Shown piece after piece: positions 56,098 through 64,000 of a DNA stretch of 64,000 bases. The notes under the pieces were generated by a model. The model ran no database searches. It saw only the letters and a program-made list of their open reading frames with translations, and was not told the origin of the DNA. Source of the stretch: CAZXFA01 sp964640085 (GTDB lineage Bacteria > Actinomycetota > UBA4738 > HRBIN12); the NCBI GenBank assembly GCA_964640085.1, contig CAZXFA010000004.1:60648-124647 (forward strand). Direction: 5' to 3'. How positions within the stretch are numbered: position 1 is the first letter of the stretch; every line of letters starts with the position of its first letter. A program made the translations under genes and the position numbers.

Positions 56098-56892
56098 CGA
56101 CGGAGGGCCACCCGGCTCAAACCGTCCTTCGTCGCCCGGGGGCCGCGCGTCGGCCGGCCCGGGCGGGATGCGGGGGGCCGACCGAACCGTCTCGGGGAGC
56201 CGGTCGAGCAGGTCCGCCAGGACGTCAACGGCCGCCGAGATCTCGCCACGATCCGGTCGGGGTCCGTAGACGAGGAGGGCCTGGTCGCGGATCTCGAACC
56301 CCCAGCCCTCGTCAAGCTCGAGCAGCCATCCGCGGACGCGCTCATCGACGATCGAGCGGGCGAACGAGGGGTCGGTCCCACGGACGTCGAACAGATCGGC
56401 GAAGCGTCCCGTCGAGATCTCGGATGGGTCGAGCTCGGGGGGCTCGGGGAACAGGGTGAGGAACGATCGGGGCTCGACCACCGTCGCGGGCACGGAGCCT
56501 CCGACCTGTCCGAGGGCGCAGGCGAACCGCCGATGCACCGCCGATCCCTCGGTGAGCCCGATCCGGAAGGCGTAGTCGAACACGTGCACCTGGACGCCGC
56601 GCCGGGTCCCCGTCAGCAGCCCCTCGATCGCGCCCTCGGGCGCCCGCTCGAACAGCGAGAGGGGCATCGCGCGCACCCCGATCGGATCGTGCTCCTCCCG
56701 CCGGAGCCCCAGCGTCGCCGCCCGACCCTCGGCCGCGTCCCGCTTGGACCTCCGCTTCAGCGACCGGGCGAACGCCGCGACGCCGCCCACGAACAGCGCC
56801 AGCACGAGGTATGCGGGCAGGACCTTCAGGAGCAGGGCCGCGCCGACCACCGCCGCGGCCGCCACCAGCAGTCGCATCCACGGGTTCCGCAC
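56095..56892 (-). CDS. Membrane-anchored protein of unknown function (paralog of 30339-31106)
   Basis: A 265-aa protein with two N-terminal hydrophobic helices (LLVAAAAVVGAALLLKVL, YLVLALFVGGVAAFARSL), a basic stretch and a soluble domain: VQVHVFDYAFRIG, FLTLFPEPPELDPSEISTGR, DVRGTDPSFARSIVDERVRG and WLLELDEGWGFEIRD. The order of these blocks repeats that of the protein at 30339-31106, so the two are paralogs. No catalytic motif is known. The GTG at 56892 fits leaderless spacing from CATGCT; an ATG 15 bases later is an alternative. Confidence 0.68.
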   Translation of the reverse strand: MRNPWMRLLVAAAAVVGAALLLKVLPAYLVLALFVGGVAAFARSLKRRSKRDAAEGRAATLGLRREEHDPIGVRAMPLSLFERAPEGAIEGLLTGTRRGVQVHVFDYAFRIGLTEGSAVHRRFACALGQVGGSVPATVVEPRSFLTLFPEPPELDPSEISTGRFADLFDVRGTDPSFARSIVDERVRGWLLELDEGWGFEIRDQALLVYGPRPDRGEISAAVDVLADLLDRLPETVRSAPRIPPGPADARPPGDEGRFEPGGPPS

Positions 56893-56923
56893 CCCGCGAG
56901 CATGCCACGCCTGGGTACGGGAA

Positions 56924-59487
<2,564 letters not shown>

Positions 59488-59506
<19 letters not shown>

Positions 59507-60060
59507 CGATCCTTCACGTTCCCCCAGTCGGTCCTCGTCATCCCGTACATCGCGTAGTCGCGTGTTCCACGGGCGGCGGGCATGTAGCCGCGCAGGATGC
59601 CCTCGAAGCCGAAACCCAACCGCTCGGCCACCCGGCGCATCGGGCCGTTGCCCACGTCGGTCGTGACCTGCACGCGCTGCGCGGCCTCATCCCGGAACAG
59701 GTAGCTCGTGAGCTCGGCCACCGCCGCCGACCCCAGCCCTCGGCCCCGATCTTCGTCGTCGTAGAGCTCGACGCCGAGCTCGAACACCCCGCGTGGCAAT
59801 CCTCCCCTCGGGCTGCGGGCCTGGATCTCGCCCGCCAGACGGCCATCGGCCTCGATCGCGAGCCACAGACCGACCTCCCCTTCTTCGGACCACCCACCGG
59901 ATCCGGCGACCCGCTCCGCGAGTCGCCCGCGGTCGGCCCTTCCGCGATGCAGGACGTCGTCGTCCCGCGGCATCCGCGACCGGACCTCGACGAGACGGTC
60001 GATCTCCTCGAGCCGGAAGGGACGCAGGACCACGGTCCCGCGGCGAAGGACGACGCTCAC
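59488..60060 (-). CDS. GNAT-family N-acetyltransferase inside the chaperone operon
   Basis: A 190-aa acetyltransferase of the RimJ/RimL-like type. VVLRPFRLEEIDRLVEVRSR is the N-terminal strand-helix and RGRGLGSAAVAELTSYLFRD the acetyl-CoA-binding motif; VTTDVGNGPMRRVAERLGFG and FEGILRGYMPAARGTRDYAM follow. Its substrate is unknown. The GTG at 60060 is preferred: it overlaps the hspR stop (GTGA) and has AGGAGAGG eight bases upstream. Its 3' end overlaps clpB. Its place between hspR and clpB suggests heat-shock control. Confidence 0.82.
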
Positions 60061-60473
60061 CGCGACGTCCTCTCCTGCCACCCGAAGGTGATCACGCTCC
60101 GGAGCGGAACGATCTCGGTGCCGCTCGGGGACCGCGCCGAAGCCCGGCGCCGGAGCTCCCGCTCGAGTTCCTCTGCGCGCCGCTGCATCTCGTCCAGCTG
60201 CTCGCGCATGGCCATGAACAGCCGAACGCCGGTCAGGCTGATGCCCTCCTGCTGGGTGAGCTGCTGGATCGTCCGGATCCGCTCGATGTCCCGCTCGGAG
60301 TACCGGCGGGTGTTCCCGGACGTGCGCTTGGGGCGGAGCAAGCCACGACGCTCGTACATCCGGAGCGTCTGCGGGTGCACGCCGGCGAGCTCGGCCGCGA
60401 CGCTGATGATGTACACGGCGCGGTCGTCTGTCCGCTCGCCGCGCGCTCCCCGGATCCGTTGGTCGCGCGCCAT
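60057..60473 (-). CDS. hspR: Heat-shock repressor HspR (MerR family)
   Basis: A 138-aa MerR-family regulator with VYIISVAAELAGVHPQTLRM, YERRGLLRPKRTSGNTRRYS, ERDIERIRTIQQLTQQEGIS and a C-terminal coiled coil. HspR represses dnaK operons with DnaK as co-repressor by binding inverted repeats (HAIR). Its place after dnaJ is typical of actinobacteria. The ATG at 60473 is preferred for its strong GGAGGAGGTGA region; an ATG at 60512, overlapping the dnaJ stop, is also possible. Confidence 0.92.
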   Translation of the reverse strand: MARDQRIRGARGERTDDRAVYIISVAAELAGVHPQTLRMYERRGLLRPKRTSGNTRRYSERDIERIRTIQQLTQQEGISLTGVRLFMAMREQLDEMQRRAEELERELRRRASARSPSGTEIVPLRSVITFGWQERTSR

Positions 60474-60511
60474 CTCCCGCTCACCTCCTCCCGATGCGGT
60501 CCCGTCGGTCA

Positions 60512-61651
60512 TCACGCCTCCACCCCCAGTCGCCGGCGCGGGGACTCGTCCTCACTCTCGTGGAGCTCGGTGAGCAGCTCCCGCTCCCGCTTCGAGAGGC
60601 GTCGCGGAACCTCGACGTGGACGGTGACCAGCAGGTCCCCGCGACCGCCCCGCTTGGGGGCTCCCTTGCCTCGGAGCCGGAACGTCTTCCCGGACGGGGT
60701 CCCGGCCGGAATCTTCATCGTCACCGCGCCGTTCAGGGTCGGCACCTCCACGTTGGCCCCGAGCGCGGCTTCGGTGTAGGTGACCGGAAGCTCGAGCGTG
60801 AGGTCGGCCCCCTTCCGCCCGAAGAACGGATGAGGTCGGACCCGCACGTTCACGTACAGGTCGCCGGGACGCCCACCGGGGGGGCCGGGTTCCCCCTTGC
60901 CGGTCAGGCGGATCCGGGCACCATCGCGGACCCCCGCCGGGATCCTGACCTGGAGCTTGCGCGTCCGGCGCCGGCTCCCGGTGCCCCGGCACGCCGGGCA
61001 CGCCTGCTCCACGACGCGCCCCGAGCCGTGGCAGCGGGGGCATGTCTGCGACATCTGGAAGGGCCCCTGGTTCACGCTGATCTGACCCACGCCGCCGCAT
61101 TGGGGACACGTCGAGGGGTTGGTGCCGGGTGCGGCTCCGCTGCCCCCGCAGGTCTCGCACGGGGCGGGCCCGATGATCGAGACCGACTCGGTCGTCCCCG
61201 CCATCGCTTCGTCGAACGACACGGTGGCGTCGGTCTCCAGATCGGCACCCCGCGCCGGCCGCGCCGACGCGCGGCCGGAGCGGCCGCCGAAGAGGCCGCC
61301 GAACAGATCTCCAAGGTCCCCGACGTCGAAGCCGACGTCCTCGAACCGCACCCCGCCTCCGCCGGGGAACCCCTCCCCGCGGACGCCCCCGGCGCCGAAC
61401 CCGGAAGCGGCCATGTCCCGCACCTGGTCGTACTGCTTCCGCTTGCTCTCGTCGCCGAGGACCTCGTAGGCGGCGGAGATCTCCTTGAACCGCTCCTCGG
61501 CCTGGACGTTCCCGGGGTTCGCGTCCGGGTGGTACCTCTGCGCGAGCTTCCGGTACGCCTTCTTGACCTCGGCCTGTGTCGCGTTCTTCGGCACGTCGAG
61601 CGCCTGGTAGTAGTCCTTCTCGAACCACTCGCGGCGGACCTCGCCGTTCAC
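60512..61651 (-). CDS. dnaJ: Chaperone DnaJ
   Basis: The 379-aa type I Hsp40. The J-domain has KDYYQALDVPKNATQAEVKK and the HPD triad in RYHPDANPGN. A Gly/Phe-rich linker follows. The zinc-finger has four repeats, CETCGGSG, CPQCGGVG, CPRCHGSG and CPACRGTG. C-terminal substrate-binding domains complete it. It stimulates DnaK and is encoded between grpE and hspR. Confidence 0.96.
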   Translation of the reverse strand: MNGEVRREWFEKDYYQALDVPKNATQAEVKKAYRKLAQRYHPDANPGNVQAEERFKEISAAYEVLGDESKRKQYDQVRDMAASGFGAGGVRGEGFPGGGGVRFEDVGFDVGDLGDLFGGLFGGRSGRASARPARGADLETDATVSFDEAMAGTTESVSIIGPAPCETCGGSGAAPGTNPSTCPQCGGVGQISVNQGPFQMSQTCPRCHGSGRVVEQACPACRGTGSRRRTRKLQVRIPAGVRDGARIRLTGKGEPGPPGGRPGDLYVNVRVRPHPFFGRKGADLTLELPVTYTEAALGANVEVPTLNGAVTMKIPAGTPSGKTFRLRGKGAPKRGGRGDLLVTVHVEVPRRLSKRERELLTELHESEDESPRRRLGVEA

Positions 61652-61667
61652 GGCCGCCTCCTCGACC

Positions 61668-62297
61668 TCACGCGCGCTCGACGCGGACGCTGGAAGGACG
61701 GATCACGTTGCCCCGCAGCCGGTAACCCTGACGGAACACCTCGGCCACGTGCGGCTCTCCGTCCCCGTCGCCGGTCTGCATCAACGCTTCGTGCTCGGTC
61801 GGATCGAACGGTCGCCCCTCGGCCTCGATCCGCTCCAGCCCCTCGGACCGGAGCGTCTCCGCGAGCTTCGCGTAGACGAGCTCCACGCCCTTGCGGAAGC
61901 TCTCGAAGTCCGGTTCGCGCTCGGCCGCCAGGAGGGCGAGGTCGAACTCGTCCAGCACCTCGAGCAGCCGCCCCACGAACCGCTGGAGCTCCACCTCGAC
62001 CAGCCGCTCCTGCGACCGGGTCATCCGCTTGCGGTAGTTCTCGAAATCCGCTTGGAGCCGCTGGAGATGGTCCAGGTACTCGGCCGCCTTGGCTCTGGCC
62101 GTCTCGAGCTCGGAGGCGGGCTGGGCCACGGCGCCCACCTCATCGCCTGCCCGCGTACCGGCTCCGGGCGCCCCGACCGCAGGGGCCTCGGAAGGGGACG
62201 GGTCCCCCTCCGGGCCCTCGCGGAACCGGCGCTTGTCGACGACGCGGACCTTGGGCCGCTCCTCGTCCTCGCGCTCGAGCTTCGGGTCGTCGGTCAC
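61668..62297 (-). CDS. grpE: Nucleotide-exchange factor GrpE
   Basis: The 209-aa protein has a disordered, charged N-terminus, a long coiled coil (AAEYLDHLQRLQADFENYRK) and the beta domain with FRQGYRLRGNVIRPSSVRV. It releases ADP from DnaK. Its ATG overlaps the hsp20 stop (ATGA), and dnaJ follows after 16 bases. Confidence 0.95.
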   Translation of the reverse strand: MTDDPKLEREDEERPKVRVVDKRRFREGPEGDPSPSEAPAVGAPGAGTRAGDEVGAVAQPASELETARAKAAEYLDHLQRLQADFENYRKRMTRSQERLVEVELQRFVGRLLEVLDEFDLALLAAEREPDFESFRKGVELVYAKLAETLRSEGLERIEAEGRPFDPTEHEALMQTGDGDGEPHVAEVFRQGYRLRGNVIRPSSVRVERA

Positions 62298-62746
62298 TTC
62301 GCCTTGACCTGGATCTTCTTCGGCTTGGCCTTCTCAGCCTTGGCGACCTCGACCGTGAGCACGCCCCGGTCGAAGTTCGCCTCGACCTTCTCGGTGTCGG
62401 CGGTCTGCGGCAGCGTGATCGCCCGCGTGAACGAGCCGTACCGACGCTCGACGCGGTGGTAGTCCTCCTCCCTCGCGTCGCTCGAGAACTCGCGCTGACC
62501 GCTGATCGTCAGGGTCGAGTCCTCGACCGAGACGTCGACGTCAGCAGGGTCGATGCCCGGGAGCTCGACCCTGGCGACGATCTTGTCCTGGGTCTCGAAC
62601 ACATCCATCGTCGGCATCCACGCACCAGACGCCGTGGGACGCATGGGTTGGATGCCGGCGAACGTCCGCCCGAACAGGCGGTTCAGCTCGTCCTGGATCG
62701 AGACCAGGTCCCGGAACGGGTCCCAACGAACCAGCGTCTCCCTCAT
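62294..62746 (-). CDS. Small heat-shock protein (Hsp20/alpha-crystallin family)
   Basis: A 150-aa protein with the alpha-crystallin domain at about 45-140: DKIVARVELPGIDPADVDVS, LTISGQREFSSDAREEDYHR, YGSFTRAITLPQTADTEKVE and FDRGVLTVEVAKAEK. It binds unfolding proteins without ATP. Its ATG overlaps the dnaK stop and its TGA overlaps the grpE start, so it is locked into the operon between dnaK and grpE, where most actinobacteria have none. Confidence 0.93.
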   Translation of the reverse strand: MRETLVRWDPFRDLVSIQDELNRLFGRTFAGIQPMRPTASGAWMPTMDVFETQDKIVARVELPGIDPADVDVSVEDSTLTISGQREFSSDAREEDYHRVERRYGSFTRAITLPQTADTEKVEANFDRGVLTVEVAKAEKAKPKKIQVKAK

Positions 62747-64000
62747 GACGCACCTCCTTCGTCCACGATCTCCCCTTCGACGACCTCGCCCTCGCCCTCG
62801 CCCTCGGTGCCGCCGCCTCCGGCGGCGGCCTGGGCCGCCTGGGCCTCGGGCGTCTGCTGGTACATGGCCTGACCGATGCCCTGGAACTTGCGCATCACCG
62901 CCTCGGTGCCGGCCTTGATCTTCTCCACGTCCTCGCCCTTCATCGCCTCTTTCAGCTCTTCGTTCAGCTTCTTCAGCTCGTCGCGGTCGGCCTCCGGCAC
63001 CTTGTCACCCCACTCCTCGAGCGACCGGTCCACCTGGTAGCTGAGCTGGTCGGCGGCGTTGCGCGCCTCGGCGGCCTCGCGACGGACGTGGTCCTCCGAG
63101 GCGAACTTCTCCGCGTCTTCGACCATCCGGTCGATGTCCTCCTTCGAGAGCGCGGTGCCTCCGGTGATCGTCATCGCCTGCTCCTTGCCGGTTGCCAGGT
63201 CCTTCGCGCTCACGTTCACGATCCCGTTGGCGTCGATGTCGAACGCGACCTCGATCTGCGGCATGCCGCGGGGCGCCGGCGGGATGCCCATCAGGTGGAA
63301 CTTCCCGAGCGAGCGCACAGCGGGCGAGTACACGGTCTCCGCCTCTCCCTGGAGCACGTGGATCTCCACCGTGGTCTGGTTGTCGTCGGCGGTGGTGAAG
63401 ATCTCGGACTTGCGGGTCGGGATCGTGGTGTTCCGCTCGATCAGCCTGGTGAAGATCCCACCCTTGGTCTCGACGCCGAGCGTCAGGGGGGTCACGTCCA
63501 GGAGCAGGATGTCCTTCACGTCCCCCTTGAGGACACCCCCCTGGATCGCAGCCCCGACCGCCACGACCTCGTCAGGGTTCACGCCCTTGTGGGGCTCCTT
63601 GCCCCCGGTGAGCTCCTTCACGAGCTCCTGGATCGTCGGCATGCGGGTCGCGCCCCCCACCAGGATCACGTGGTCGACGGCCTCGATGCCCTTGCCCCAG
63701 TCCTTGACGGCGAGATCGAACGGCTCGCGACACCGTTGGACCAGGTCCTCGGTCATCCGCTCGAACTCGGAGCGCGTAAGCTTCATCTCCAGGTGGAGCG
63801 GTCCCTCGCTGGTCGCCGTGATGAACGGCAGGTTTATGGTCGTCTCGGTGACCTGCGAGAGCTCGATCTTCGCCTTCTCGCCGGCTTCCTTCAGCCGCTG
63901 GAGCGCCATCCGGTCGGCCGACAGATCCACGCCATGCGCGTCCTTGAACCCCTTGACCATCCAGTCGATGATCCGCTGATCCCAGTCGTCGCCACCGAGG
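62743..64000 (-). CDS. dnaK: Chaperone DnaK, C-terminal two-thirds (cut by window end)
   Basis: The visible 419 codons read in from the window edge as LGGDDWDQRIIDWMVKGFKD and run through the ATPase domain (VILVGGATRMPTIQELVKEL, VNPDEVVAVGAAIQGGVL), the conserved linker region DILLLDVTPLTLGVETKGG and the substrate-binding domain to a Gly/Glu-rich tail ending EIVDEGG. It is the first visible gene of the operon; the start and any HspR operator lie beyond 64000. Confidence 0.96.
   Translation of the reverse strand, partial: LGGDDWDQRIIDWMVKGFKDAHGVDLSADRMALQRLKEAGEKAKIELSQVTETTINLPFITATSEGPLHLEMKLTRSEFERMTEDLVQRCREPFDLAVKDWGKGIEAVDHVILVGGATRMPTIQELVKELTGGKEPHKGVNPDEVVAVGAAIQGGVLKGDVKDILLLDVTPLTLGVETKGGIFTRLIERNTTIPTRKSEIFTTADDNQTTVEIHVLQGEAETVYSPAVRSLGKFHLMGIPPAPRGMPQIEVAFDIDANGIVNVSAKDLATGKEQAMTITGGTALSKEDIDRMVEDAEKFASEDHVRREAAEARNAADQLSYQVDRSLEEWGDKVPEADRDELKKLNEELKEAMKGEDVEKIKAGTEAVMRKFQGIGQAMYQQTPEAQAAQAAAGGGGTEGEGEGEVVEGEIVDEGGAS

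Overview
The window is a high-GC, densely packed stretch of an actinobacterial chromosome (Actinomycetota). The lineage call rests on markers that read clearly from the translations: a mycothiol glycosyltransferase (MshA), the actinobacterial nitrogen regulator GlnR, an RsiG-type anti-sigma protein, GlnA1/GlnA2-type glutamine synthetases with GlnE, an HspR-containing dnaK operon and a tRNA-Glu/Asp/Phe cluster. Genus or class cannot be named from the sequence. No phage, insertion sequence, CRISPR array, rRNA or replication origin was seen. Many genes not translated from an upstream neighbour carry a TAnnnT hexamer 6-10 bases before the start codon, which suggests widespread leaderless transcription.

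Layout. 0-2.3 kb: a TetR regulator, proline dehydrogenase and proC (cut by the window edge), preceded by about 500 bases of non-coding DNA with a good minus-strand promoter and much potential RNA structure. 2.3-7.3 kb: mshA, an asparaginase, an HD-GYP protein, an RsiG-like protein and a secreted M23 peptidase with no standard start codon. 7.4-9.4 kb: divergent sulfate-assimilation genes sat and cysH. 9.4-10.7 kb: a diacylglycerol-kinase family protein and a MoaD-like protein. 10.7-19.3 kb: a nitrogen block (glnR, glnA1, glnE, glnA2) with look-alike GlnR boxes before both glutamine synthetases. 19.4-27.6 kb: a secreted protein, a tandem-cyclase/ATPase/TPR protein, a hemerythrin-like protein, NAD synthetase and a SIMPL protein. 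27.7-31.3 kb: four tRNA genes and a patch where three consecutive small genes are frameshifted. 31.3-36.4 kb: a 2-oxoacid dehydrogenase E1alpha/E1beta/E2 operon followed by a small SH3-like protein and a 3-aminobutyryl-CoA ammonia-lyase-like protein, then a response regulator. 36.4-47.4 kb: a ten-gene purine operon (purA-D-E-B-C-S-Q-L-F-M) held together by 4-base stop/start overlaps. 47.4-54.1 kb: a second cyclase/ATPase protein, dodecin, an IolC-C-terminal-type aldolase, a metal-dependent hydrolase and an MFS transporter. 54.1-56.9 kb: an envelope-stress-like group (LemA, LiaF-like, PspC). 56.9-64 kb: the chaperone operon dnaK-hsp20-grpE-dnaJ-hspR-GNAT-clpB, with dnaK cut by the window end.

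How it fits together. The nitrogen block has a regulator, two of its probable target enzymes and the enzyme that adenylylates one of them within 9 kb. The purine operon covers most of IMP synthesis plus the first AMP step and uses glutamine at PurF and PurL/Q/S. The HD-GYP and RsiG-like pair points to cyclic-di-GMP-linked control of a sigma factor encoded elsewhere. Most other genes are ordinary housekeeping. The points that most deserve checking are the structured non-coding region near 2 kb, the RsiG/HD-GYP pair, the PurE variant without the usual active-site histidine, the tRNA-Asp with a non-canonical T-loop and the M23 gene without an AUG, GUG or UUG start.
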